Assembly (NCBI GenBank): GCA_032717465.1
Contig: CM064664.1
Coordinates: 427,001 to 491,000, forward strand
Reading direction: 5' to 3'
Length of the DNA stretch: 64,000 nucleotides
Source of the DNA: Coenobita brevimanus
Taxonomy: Eukaryota > Arthropoda > Malacostraca > Decapoda > Coenobitidae
The notes beneath the pieces were generated by a model. It had not been told where the DNA came from. It searched no databases and saw nothing but the letters and a program-made list of their open reading frames with translations. The first letter of the stretch is position 1. Each line of letters starts with the position of its first letter. The position numbers and the translations under genes were made by a program. Positions 25,945 to 36,600 of this stretch are shown here, in pieces.

Positions 25945-27093
25945 TACTCCTGATATGAATCTGATACAGACTCTATTGAATCGACTGATTCAAGGGAGGA
26001 AAAACTAAATAATGGAAGCAAAGGAACAGAGGATTATGAAATATCCACTCGGCGGAGCAAGCCCGACACCACAACCCCAGGAGAAGGGCATAGGGAGGTA
26101 ACTCCCACCCCACAAGGAGACAATGGAGAGGTATTTCTGCGCTCCGAGCAGAAACGACATATATCCCCTGTGACCTAACGCCCCTCATCCACGCAGGCAG
26201 ACCACCAGACAGTATTCAGTGTGAGTGCGGTACTCTCTGACGGAGCAAGCACTCACCAGAATTGGGGTGGGACTTGCAACAGCCAAGTCCCAACCAGGCC
26301 CTCGGATGCAGTGTCAAACAAATCTGCCTCTATATGAGGAGGGGACTGCACTGGAGCCTAATGTCCTGCTTTACCCCAGGGGAGCAGCAGCACAGTAGTG
26401 TTCTCTGGATTTCCTGTAGGAGGAATGACCACCGGTTCACCTCCTTCTGCCACCAACCTCTGGGAGCCAGTACGTCAGCACGTCATCCAGATGACCTTTG
26501 TTGGAACTCCCCAGGAGGGCGGTGGGCCCAGGGGTACAGTAGCATCCACCGGATCTACCACCGAGGGGCAGACCATCGGTCATCTCCCAGCCTCACCATC
26601 CCCTGACGGCGGGAGGGCAGTGTCCACTGGACTTGCGGTGCGCACAAGGAGACCCTATGTGCCTCCCCCTCTGGTCGTCCCTGGGACGAGCAGACGCCTG
26701 AAGGAGTGTGCACTGGATCTCCTTCGGCTGCTACCCCGGGCAGGAACATAGACAGTGTCCACCGGATCTGCCTGGTCTAAGGGGCATCCTCCAGACTTCC
26801 CTCTCATGCCCTGTTATGGAGCTCCAGCTTGGACTGTCAGGCCTGCCAAGCAAAGGAGCAGACCACCGGTCGTTCCCCCTCTGTGTCTCTGGAGGTTCCC
26901 TTTGAGGGCGACGCCCCTTGCTCCGCCCACCCTTCCTATGGCAGAACGAGGCGCCCCTCTCCCCTCCCCTCCTGTATGGAGAGTGGAGACTGCTCCTCCG
27001 AAGGTACCCCGCCAGAGACCAGACAGGGCGAGACTGCTCCAAGGCCAGGTGTCCTGTCACCGTGTCACCACCCTCGTTGCTAACAGACGCTGA
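25945..27093 (+). pseudogene. Degenerate Ser/Thr/Pro-rich ORF, unrecognised
   Basis: In one plus frame about 380 codons are interrupted by only about five stops. It begins with an acidic stretch (SDTDSIESTDSREE) and then has long disordered Ser/Thr/Pro/Gly/Arg-rich sequence (GTVASTGSTTEG, RRPYVPPPLVV). The DNA is much more GC-rich than its surroundings (26040-27550). No domain is recognised. Phrases such as GACCACCGGTC and CAGTGTCCAC recur, so internal duplication is likely. It lies between the hAT left end and the hAT transposase and could be another inserted element (for example a gag-like region) or part of the hAT leader. Confidence 0.35.
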
Positions 27094-27559
27094 CAGACTC
27101 CCCCGAAGTGAGTGGCCACAGCCATTCCCTGACGGCCACCTCCCCTAGGTGAGACCGCAGCTCCGGAGAGGCACCGATAGTCCCACGGCCGACCCTTGGC
27201 CTGGACCTGGTCAGGTCCGCCCCCAGGACACCCATCATGACTAAGGGCAGGCACTGTGCTGTGTGCTTCCTGGACCTGTTCAGCCCTAGTGTTGAGGGTC
27301 ACTCCTCTCCCAGGGCCCCCACCAGGATAGGGCTGCCCACTACTCCGCCCTTCAGCTCCACTTGGATTCCAGGCGACCCCGATAGTGACTCCCATTGGGA
27401 ACGCGCTCCTGACGGCCTGCCCCTACTCCCAGCCACCACCTGCGGCTGCCGGTGTAGTGGGCCCAGGCATGCCCTAGCACCACTCACTGCCCGTACCTGT
27501 GAGTAGAAGTACTCTGGACTGTGCCTATACTCTCTATCAGTGTCCTCTCCCCCTCTCTG

Positions 27560-28030
27560 TGACAGTATATGCCATTGTGGAAAGTGATTACCCCTAAGTG
27601 ATATCACAACCCCGGTCATCTCATGTGTGTCCCCCCCCCCCGTGCAATACACAGTTAACTCAGCAGATGTACAAATGTTGTGTCCCTGCCCTGTAGGTTG
27701 TTGTGTGCAATATGTACCCCATTGTGATATCCAGTTTATGTCACGTGAGTGTGCTAAGGGTAATATTTTGTGCGTCCATGTCACACGAGAACACTGTGAA
27801 ACAGTGTCACCTCCTGTCCATGTCACATGAGTGTATTTCAAGTGATATATCCTCACGATCATGTCATGCAAGTGCAGTATAGGACAACCTATATACCGTC
27901 TAAGTCACACGAGTTTGCTATAAGTGATACAATGCTGCATCCATGTCATGCGAGTGTACTTTGAAGTGAGGTAATATCTCCGTCCATGTTACACATATGT
28001 GTTCACACCGAGATAGATTGTGTTAAAGGT
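27560..28030. repeat. 42-bp minisatellite
   Basis: Seven clear units start at 27738 and then every 40-43 bp (about 27779, 27820, 27862, 27903, 27945, 27988) with the core ATGTCACATGAGTGT and the ending TCC. More degenerate units extend upstream to about 27560. No coding function. Confidence 0.8.
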
Positions 28031-28362
28031 CCTATTGTGCCCTCACCTCTATGTGTGTTCTAGCAAGTCTTATCCATTGTACTGTAAGTGCCATATGTGT
28101 ATTGTACCGTGGAAATAGTTAATGTAAGTGTGAACTGTATTACTCTGTATTGTTTAATATATTTGTAATGTGTAGGATTGGTCATCCACTGTGGTGTATA
28201 TTGTTGTCTGTAATTTTTGTATTTTGTTCCTTGCTTAATATATATGTGCCTTTGATCAGTTGACGTTTGGGCTTCCCCTCCTTGTCTGCATACCCTGGCC
28301 CGGTCGAAGCAAAGAACCCATGGCCCGCACTGTATCTGAACCCGAGGAGTCGGGGTTGGAAT

Positions 28363-29208
28363 ATGCTGCATAACAGATTAAAATGTGGAAGTACAGCAAA
28401 GAAACCTAAACGTGAACAGAAATACAGAAAAGCATGGGAAACCAAGTATCCGTGGATAAAGCCTTCAAAAAATGGTCCTTACAAAGCAATCTGTGGTAAA
28501 TGTAATATAGAGATGTCAGCTCAAATAACAACACTGAAATTGCATCAGAAGAGTGAGAAACATAAAAAAAATTAGTGCTCCCGCTTCATCAGACAATTTC
28601 AGATGCATTTAGTGGTGCTAGTTCAAGTCGGATGAATAAGAGTGATGCTGTAAAAAATGCTGAAATTAAACTTATTGCAATGATGATCGAGCATAATATG
28701 ATTTTCAGAGTTGCTGATCATATGGCTGATGTTCTAGAGGACTGTTCCCCAGATTCTGCCATTGCGAAGGAGGTTCAGTTTAAACGAACAAAATGTCAAA
28801 GTGTGGTTGGAAATGTTATGGCATCTAGTCACAAGGAAAGTTTAGCTGCTGAAGGCAGAGCAAGTTTAGAATACTAGTAGACAAATCTACTGACATTTCT
28901 ACTTCTCAGAATGTAGTGATAATGGTTATATTTCCCGAGGGAGACTACGTTGTTACAAATTTTTGGGATTTAATGCCCGTATTCAGCACAGATGACCTTG
29001 CTGGTGCAAATGAAGGTGCAAGAGCAAACAGAATTTTTAGCACAATTATGAAATCATTCAACCAATTTGATATACCTGTTTCTAACATAATTAGTTTTGG
29101 ATCAGATGGGTGCAGCACAGTGATCAGTGCACATAACTGTCAATAGCTGATTCAAAGAACTTTGCCCTGGCATTTACATGACGAAATGCATATGTCACTC
29201 TACACACA
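28363..29208 (+). pseudogene. hAT transposase, N-terminal piece
   Basis: A start at 28363 is plausible. A BED-type zinc finger follows (WETKYPWIKPSKNG, CGKCNIEMSAQ, LHQKSEKH: CX2C...HX5H), then after a frame break at the A-run near 28570 the conserved VKNAEIKLIAMMIEHN block, then LVDKSTDIS at about 28890 (known relatives have IDESTD; here Glu is Lys), FWDLMPVFSTDD, IISFGSDGCSTV and LCPGIYMTKCICHS at about 29200. Three frames are used, so it is inactive. Relatives are the hAT transposases related to ZNF862/ZMYM-type domesticated genes. The gene continues at 33458. Confidence 0.85.
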
Positions 29209-32200
29209 GAGGGATTCAATCTAGGCAGACGTGTGACACCGGCGCTCCGTACCAAATCATCACGGCCAGTGGCATTACCTAAATAGTATCTTTGTATGAG
29301 TCAAGCTCAGTACCAGGTTAGACTAAATGATTGTTCATTATAAAAAGGAAAAAAATAATAAGTTTCAACAAGACTCGTAAAAACAGGAAATAGAACCAAG
29401 ACAAAAGAATACGCTGAGTCATCTCTGAGGTTTGTTTAGACTACAACAAGACGGAGATTGTAAGTATATGCTTTGCACTTTAAGTATTGCAAAATGGATA
29501 CATACTTCAGTAAAACAAATTTGGAATAGAAAAGGGATAAAGGTAAAAAGCAAAATGATGATTTCTACCAAGAACTGGTTGAAGTAGAGACTCACAATAG
29601 ACTGGTTGAACGTGTAAACAAACTAGAAATGGCTTTCAATAATGAAATTGATGAAATAAAGAAGCAGATACATTTGCAAAAGGAAGAAATAGAAAAACTA
29701 GGAAGGGAGGCCAATAAGAAAGACACAACCATCAGTGAACTAACCGTGGAACTGAGTACACTTAGGAAGAAAATGAGTGAAATGGCAAGTACAGTAGTCA
29801 ATCACGAGAGTGTTATGGAAGAGTTCAAAAATAACACAGAGACAATTAGGCAAGTTAGCAGTCTTATTGACCAGAGCAGTGATATTGAGGAGAAGATAAC
29901 ACAAGTAAATGAAGCTGTGCAAAGCTACAAAAATGATGTAGAAACCACGTATGCTAAAATGGTGAAAGTAAAGAAAGACTTAGAAACAAGGGTGGAGGAA
30001 AAAAGCATTAAAAAGGAGGTGAAAAGAATAATCCAAAACAATCCAAAGTTAGTCAGAGATTCAGTAGAGATAAACAAATCAATAGTAATCACTGGTATAG
30101 AAGAGAATGAAGTTAAAAACAAGATCACAAGAGACAAAAAGGAGATGGCAAATGTAATGAGCTTACTGAGAGAAGTATCAGAGGAAATCTGTAGTAAAGA
30201 CATAGATGAACACAAAAGGTTAGGGAAATACGAGAAAAGCAAGACAAGACCTCTAAAGGTGACTTTCCAGAGTGTAAACACTGTGGAAGAGATACTAAAA
30301 AATGCAAAGAATCTTAAGGAAAAAGAGGAGTTCAAAAATGTATGGATAAAAAGATGCCTAACACAAGAGGAACTGGAATTACTGAAAGAGAAAAGGGAGG
30401 AAGCAAAAACAAAAAATGAGGGAAGATCAGAAGAGGAGAAGAAGAAATTTTTTTTACAAAGTAATAGGATTGCAGGTACGAAAGTGGTACACAAACAGGA
30501 TGGAAGAAATAGGAGGAAGGTAGTAGAACCATGTCATGACAAGTATATAAACAAGATGATAAAGTTGATGTACTCAAATGTGGATGGAATGGTATCTAAA
30601 TTACTAGAGATGAATGATTATGTCAGAGAAAATGAACCACAAATAATATGCCTAACTGAAACAAAATTAATACCAAGGATATCAAATGACATACTAAACT
30701 TAGAGGAATACAATATATGGAGAAGAGACAGATATTTAAAAAAAGGAGGAGGAATTATAATATTAACTAAGAAAAATCTAAAAGTCAAGGAAATAAAACT
30801 AGATATACCATCACAAGTAGAACTGATTGCAGTAGAGATCGACACATCTGAAGGTAAAGTAATTGTAGCCAATTTGTACATGCCACCCAGATCAAACACA
30901 TGGGAAAGAGAGGAATATGAGGACCTGGCAGAGAGTACAATTCAGAGTGTAAGATCATTGCTACATAAAATGGAAGAGAAATCGGAAAGAATTATACTAA
31001 CTGGGGACTTCAATACAAATATAAATTGGAATACTCTAGATATAAATAGCCAAGAAAGCTGTTGGGATCAAAAGCTCCTGGATCTCGTACAAGAGTTTTT
31101 CTTAACGCAACATGTGAGGGAAACCACCAGAAAAAGAGGACTTGATGTACCTTCAGTGCTAGATCTAATATTTACTAGGCAAGAAAATGATGTTAACAGT
31201 TTAATATATCACCCTCAACTCGGCAAAAGCGATCATGCAGTACTAAATTATAACTTCAGGATAGCATATGACATAGTAAACAGAAATGATAGTTACAAAA
31301 AGAGCCTAAACTATAAAAAGGGAAATTATCAAGACCTAAAGAAGTATTTCTTAGAAGCTGATTGGGAAAATGAGCTTAGAGGACAAGATTTAAATGCTGT
31401 ATATAAAAAATTTTGTGAATTTTATGAAATAGGAGTCCAGAAGTACATCCCACAGCACAAAGAAGCAGATAAGAAAATACAGAAATGGTTCAATACAGAA
31501 TGTAAAAAATCAAATGAAAGAAGAGATTTATTGTGGAATAGATACAGAAGACACAATAGTGAAAGTGCGTATAATAATTACAAACAGGCAAGAAACGATT
31601 ATACAAGAATAAGGAGGGAAGCCCCAAAACAGTTTGAGGATGTTATAATAAATAAAAGTAGTGATCAACCAAAGCTGTTTTACAGCTATATCAGAAGCAA
31701 AACTAAAGTAAAAGATATAATACAATCCATTATGGACGAGGGAATCACTTATACACAAGAGAAAGACATTTGTGAAGCACTAAATAAGAATTTCCAATTA
31801 GTTTTTACAGAAGAAAAAAATTTTGAGAGGGACTATGTGGAACACGCATGTCCACACATACTACCAGATATACAAATAGCAGAAAAAATAATACAGGAGG
31901 AGTTAAGTAGATTAGACAAAGGAAAAGCAAGTGGTCCTGATGAAATTTCATGTTGGGTATTACGAAAATGTGCAAAGGAGTTATGTAAACCATTATTTTT
32001 AATTTTCAAGAAATCCTTGAGTCAAGGTAAACTACCTGATATTTGGAAAAAAGCAAATATTGTCCCCTTATTCAAGAAAGGAAATAGACAAAATCCACTC
32101 AACTACCGACCAGAATCACTGACCAGTGTTGTAAGCAAGGTATTAGAAAAACTTATAAGAAAAGCTTGGGTAAATCATCTAGAAGAACAAAGTATGATAA

Positions 32201-33457
32201 CAGAAAGACAGTTTGATTTCAGAAAAGGAAAATCATGTGTTACTAATCTGTTGAGCTACTATGACAGAGTAACAAACACAATACAGGAAAGGGAAGGATG
32301 GGTGGACAGTATCTATTTAGATTTCAAGAAAGCTTTTGACACAGTACCACACCAAAGACTTTTATGGAAACTGTACCATCAAGGAGGAATTCGAGGCAAA
32401 AGGTTTTGTTGGATGCAAGACTTTCTCATAAAAAGAGAAATGAGGACAGTACTAAGAGGAAACTACTCATCATGGAAAGAAGTGACTAGTGGAGTACCAC
32501 AGGGTTCAGTGCTGGCACCAATCATGTTTTTAGTGTATATAAATGATATAAACAGTAACACTGGAAATGAAAGCTATCTGAATATGTTTGCAGATGATGC
32601 AAAAATACAAAGGAGAATTACTAACACAGACTCTTGTAAAGAGCTACAAGAAGAATTAAATAAACTTCATGAATGGAGTAGTACATGGCAAATGGAATTC
32701 AATGTGGACAAGTGTCATGTAATCAAGTTTGGTAAAAGTGGAAAAAGACCTGATTGGGAGTATAAGTTAGGAAATAAAACCCTATACACATCAGAAAGAG
32801 AGAAAGACCTAGGTGTGATTATCAATAACGGACTATCTCCGGCTGACCACATCAACGAGAAGGTACGGAACATGTATACACTGCTTGCAAATATGAGAAT
32901 AGCATTCACATACATAAATGAAGACATGCTAAGAAGGATAATAACATCATTCATTAGACCAACCCTGGAATATGCATCAGTAGTCTGGAGTCCTCATCTC
33001 AAAAAGCACATAAACAAGATTGCAAAAGTTCAAAGGGCCGCTACAAGATGGATACCAAGCTTAAGGGACCTAAGCTACGAAGAAAGACTAAATAAACTGA
33101 ATCTACCAACACTACAGGAGAGAAGGAAAAGAGGTGACATGATAATGCTATATAAATGCATATCAGGAAAGGAGAAAATAGATATAAATGATTACTTAAC
33201 ATATGGAGAAGCATCAGCAAGAGGACACTTCAAAAAACTGCATAAGAAGAGAGGTGATAAAGACATAAGGAAATTCAGTTTCCCAAACAGAGCAATTGAT
33301 CAATGGAATGCACTACTGAATGAAATAGTGTGTGCCAAAACAATTCACAAATTTAAGGATATGTACGATAAATATGGTTTAAGACATGGGACAGTACGAG
33401 CTTGACTCGTTCCTGTAAAGATACAATTAGGTAAGAACAATTAGGTAAGAACATTAG
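29209..33457 (+). mobile_element. LINE (jockey/CR1-superfamily), near full length
   Basis: Inserted in the hAT transposase gene between the KCICHS block and the CASDACKELP block. It has a leader of about 0.3-0.4 kb, one very long ORF (29629-33405) and a 3' end with ATTAGGTAAGAACA repeated twice, a short tandem tail as in CR1-like LINEs. The left boundary is approximate. A 3' fragment of the same family lies inverted at 34682-35424. Confidence 0.88.
29629..33405 (+). CDS. Single-ORF LINE protein: coiled coil, RRM-like, endonuclease, reverse transcriptase
   Basis: An open frame of 1258 codons. Residues 1-150 form a Glu/Lys-rich coiled coil. About 150-290 look like an ORF1p RNA-binding region (IVITGIEE, RPLKVTFQS, NVWIKRCLTQEEL). 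About 310-540 are an APE endonuclease (MYSNVDGM, ICLTETKL, ILTGDFNTNINW, KSDHAVLNY). The reverse transcriptase follows (GKASGPDEISCWVL, IVPLFKKGNRQNPLNYRP, YLDFKKAFDTVPHQRLL, TSGVPQGSVLAP, catalytic MFADDAK), then the C-terminal RAATRWIPSLRDL domain. Most jockey-superfamily LINEs encode the first part as a separate ORF1. An upstream in-frame ATG at 29494 is closed by TAG at 29527-29529, so the original start may be there. Otherwise it looks capable of activity. Confidence 0.9.
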   Translation: MAFNNEIDEIKKQIHLQKEEIEKLGREANKKDTTISELTVELSTLRKKMSEMASTVVNHESVMEEFKNNTETIRQVSSLIDQSSDIEEKITQVNEAVQSYKNDVETTYAKMVKVKKDLETRVEEKSIKKEVKRIIQNNPKLVRDSVEINKSIVITGIEENEVKNKITRDKKEMANVMSLLREVSEEICSKDIDEHKRLGKYEKSKTRPLKVTFQSVNTVEEILKNAKNLKEKEEFKNVWIKRCLTQEELELLKEKREEAKTKNEGRSEEEKKKFFLQSNRIAGTKVVHKQDGRNRRKVVEPCHDKYINKMIKLMYSNVDGMVSKLLEMNDYVRENEPQIICLTETKLIPRISNDILNLEEYNIWRRDRYLKKGGGIIILTKKNLKVKEIKLDIPSQVELIAVEIDTSEGKVIVANLYMPPRSNTWEREEYEDLAESTIQSVRSLLHKMEEKSERIILTGDFNTNINWNTLDINSQESCWDQKLLDLVQEFFLTQHVRETTRKRGLDVPSVLDLIFTRQENDVNSLIYHPQLGKSDHAVLNYNFRIAYDIVNRNDSYKKSLNYKKGNYQDLKKYFLEADWENELRGQDLNAVYKKFCEFYEIGVQKYIPQHKEADKKIQKWFNTECKKSNERRDLLWNRYRRHNSESAYNNYKQARNDYTRIRREAPKQFEDVIINKSSDQPKLFYSYIRSKTKVKDIIQSIMDEGITYTQEKDICEALNKNFQLVFTEEKNFERDYVEHACPHILPDIQIAEKIIQEELSRLDKGKASGPDEISCWVLRKCAKELCKPLFLIFKKSLSQGKLPDIWKKANIVPLFKKGNRQNPLNYRPESLTSVVSKVLEKLIRKAWVNHLEEQSMITERQFDFRKGKSCVTNLLSYYDRVTNTIQEREGWVDSIYLDFKKAFDTVPHQRLLWKLYHQGGIRGKRFCWMQDFLIKREMRTVLRGNYSSWKEVTSGVPQGSVLAPIMFLVYINDINSNTGNESYLNMFADDAKIQRRITNTDSCKELQEELNKLHEWSSTWQMEFNVDKCHVIKFGKSGKRPDWEYKLGNKTLYTSEREKDLGVIINNGLSPADHINEKVRNMYTLLANMRIAFTYINEDMLRRIITSFIRPTLEYASVVWSPHLKKHINKIAKVQRAATRWIPSLRDLSYEERLNKLNLPTLQERRKRGDMIMLYKCISGKEKIDINDYLTYGEASARGHFKKLHKKRGDKDIRKFSFPNRAIDQWNALLNEIVCAKTIHKFKDMYDKYGLRHGTVRA

Positions 33458-33530
33458 TGTGCATCAGATGCCTGTAAAGAATTACCACAGGATATAAAAC
33501 AGTTAACACATGATGTTCATAATGTATTAA
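33458..33530 (+). pseudogene. hAT transposase, second piece
   Basis: Only about 70 bases between the LINE and piggyBac 1, but they encode CASDACKELPQDIKQLTHD, the block that follows KCICHSLH in this hAT family. It ends in the TTAA used by piggyBac 1. Confidence 0.85.
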
Positions 33531-34681
33531 CCTTCTTGCGCACTGATAAGTTTTATGAGGTTTGCCAACACGATTTTACTCTACCCCCTCCTGCCAGCCC
33601 ACCCGATTGCCGCTGAAAACACATATACTCGCCTTATTTTTACCACCCAAACTTCTATATATTGCCATGGAACCTACATCATCTTATTTGCCGATGTTTG
33701 TTGTAGCTGATAAGTGAAAAAAAATACAGAAAAATACAAATAAAAGTACATTAGGCCGACGTGAATAAACATTTCGAAACATCAATTTCACTTCCCAACA
33801 TCCTAGTTCGAATGTTTTCCATCATACAGAAAAATGTTATCAGAAGTTTTGATAGAGAATTTCATCAGCTTTCTAATGAGAAAGTTCGGTTGTGATAGGA
33901 TTTGCAGTTTTCGAGAAAATAGCAAAAAACTGAAAGCCATTTTTTGAAAAAAAAAAAATGATTTTTGTTCAGGAAACTCTACCCCAGTAGTATTCTCACA
34001 CACGTTATGTTTTTATTTTATAATCTTGTGTAGCATTTCATGAGCTTTCTCATGCTACCTGCCGATTATTGATGCGCCTCATAGTTTCCGAGTAAATCGC
34101 AAAAAACTACTGGATAATCACTGCCGTGCTGCAGTTTCGTCATGCGTGCACAATAACCGTTATATTCTCGACTCTGTAACGACTTTTCATCAGAGATATT
34201 ACATTGATATGTCCTGTACATATGCAGAATTCACTGATCTTTATCATGGTTCTTACAGGAAACTGATACATCCGATAGTTTTGGAGTTATTGGATGACAA
34301 ACATAGAATACTCCTCGCCCACAAGTGAGATAAAAACACTTTCCCTGCCTCACCCACCTACATATTTTCGTTTGTTAGGTTTTATTATTTTCTTTTTTTT
34401 TACTCAAAGTATACACATAAATTATCATAAGCTTTTTGATAGTGCTCTCAGAAACTCGACATGACCATTAGTCTTATTGCTAGGTGCTGATACTGAAGCT
34501 GAACTTTCCTCCATCTCATATGTGTATATGTAAAAAAAACAATACTAATTTGTGTAAAAAATATAGAAATGTAGAAATAGGTCAATACACAAATGAACCA
34601 AATATGGATAATTCCCTTACTCCAGAGGTATTGAGATACTGGTAGGACCTTGAAGGGTTTGAAGATGAGGAGTTATCTAGT

Positions 34682-35423
34682 GTTCTTACCTAATTGTTCT
34701 TACCTAATTGTATCTTTACAGGAATGTGTCAAGCTCGTACTGTCCCGTGTCTTAAACCATATTTATCCTACATATCCTTAAATTTGTGAATTGTTTTGGC
34801 ACACACTATTTCATTCAGTAGTGCATTCCATTGATCAATTGCTCTGTTTGGGAAACTGAATTTCCTTACGTCTTTATCACCTCTCTTCTTATGCAGTTTT
34901 TTGAAGTGTCCTCTTGCTGATGCTTCTCCATGTGTTAAGTAATCATTTATGTCTATTTTCTCCTTTCCTGATATGCATTTATATAGCATTATCATGTCAC
35001 CTCTTTTCCTTCTCTCCTGTAGTGTTGGTAGATTCAGTTTATTTAGTCTTTCTTCGTAGCTTAGGTCCCTTAAGCTTGGTATCCATCTTGTAGCGGCCCT
35101 TTGAACTTTTTCAATCTTGTCTATGTGCTTTTTGAGATGAGGACTCCAGACTACTGATGCATATTCCAGGGTTGGTCTAATGAATGATGTTATTATCCTT
35201 CTTAGCATGTCTTCATTTATGTATGTGAATGCTATTCTCATATTTGCAAGCAGCGTATACATGTTCCGTACCTTCTCGCTGATGTGGTCAGCCGGATATA
35301 GTCTGTTATTGATAATCACACCTAGGTCTTTCTCTCTTTCTGATGAGTATAGGGTTTTATTTCCTAACTTATACTCCCAATCAGGTCTTTTTCCACTTTT
35401 ACCAAACTTAATTACATGACACT

Positions 35424-35424
<1 letters not shown>
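34682..35424 (-). mobile_element. 5'-truncated LINE copy, inverted
   Basis: The minus strand encodes the last 240 residues of the 29629-33405 protein with only a handful of amino-acid differences, one being a Tyr to stop change near the C-terminus (KDM then stop). The 3' tail ATTAGGTAAGAACA is present at 34682-34715. The 5' end lies in the GT repeat at 35426. It is a dead-on-arrival copy inside piggyBac 1. Confidence 0.92.

Positions 35425-35425
<1 letters not shown>

Positions 35426-35477
<52 letters not shown>
35426..35477. repeat. (GT)n microsatellite
   Basis: About 26 GT units, equivalent in position to the GT repeats at 49553-49845 of piggyBac 3. Confidence 0.95.
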
Positions 35478-35478
<1 letters not shown>

Positions 35479-35895
35479 CGTATTTTCTTCTCTCCTTGCA
35501 TTACGTTTGCCTAACACATGCGATGCACACAATGGATTTCTCCACGAACATTCACTGCACAACATACGTACATATATATGCGGCTGTGGCATATTTCTTG
35601 TCTCTGATCCTTGCGCTAAGATTTTGCTAAGTTAGTCAATGCATGCAATATTTCTAGCTGAACATTCGCTGCAGTATTTTATACGAATGTTTCACACTAA
35701 ACCTTATGCAGTATAGCACTGTCTGAGATTGGTACAATACGTTTTCACTGAAGTCTGTGATTGTGTGGTGTATTTGTTGTCTCTGATACTTGCACTAGGT
35801 TTGAGCCAAATCAGTCAATGCACACAATATTTCACGACGAACACTTGCTGCACTATTTTACCCGTATATTTCACACTAAACCATATGATATATAA
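35473..35895. repeat. 110-180-bp degenerate tandem units in piggyBac 1
   Basis: Three related units start at about 35473, 35583 and 35764 with TGTGGYRTATTT and a later CAATGCA(C/T)(A/G)CAATATTT. They lie in the 5' (right) part of the element, as do tandem arrays in piggyBacs 2 and 3. Confidence 0.6.
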
Positions 35896-36600
35896 AATAT
35901 TATCACATGTTCCATCCCAACCTCCTCTATTATTCCTTTCCTGTCTCCATGGCGTACGTCACCGCCTGTTTCCTTAGCAACTATGGCATATCTCTATGGC
36001 GTACATAATGCCTGCTACGGTAGGTCAGTTATTTCACTAATCTAGGCACTATATGTTTCACAAATGTAAGTATTAGCTTCACTATACAGGTAAAACACTT
36101 ACATCATTTACAGGCAGGGTGAAGCATAGTGCCAAACCCCGCAGTAACAATCTTGACTCCTGCCTCTAGGCCTAACAGCTGATAACGGGCCCTAATGCTT
36201 TACAAATAATATATCCATGTTCCATAGACACACCATTTCACATTATAGTAAAAAACACTGTACAATCACAATACTTCAATAATGGCTTCTGCCTCAGACG
36301 GGAGAAGGAAAATGGCGGATTTAAAGGGATGACAGACAGCAGTGCCTCCCTCCAGTCCTGCTGGTCGTGAGATACTGAGGTTTTTCTGCTGCACATTGTC
36401 TCACCAGGCAGTCACAGTGTTGCCAAGTGTATACCTTGGAAGAGAGATGCACCCGCTAGAACACACCAAAATTTGACGCAAATTGGCCTAAAACTTGCCT
36501 TTCGATGGCGTTTTTTCTGCTTAACAATGCAATTTGCATTTACATGTGTTTATATGCCAAACCACAAAGAACGCGATTTGCGTGAACATGCCTGGGAGAG

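Noticed and set aside
26555..27871. Minus-strand ORFs over the GC-rich block, including 27299-27871
   Set aside because: They cross the low-stop plus frame and the minisatellite, have no recognisable domain, and GC-rich DNA gives long chance ORFs.
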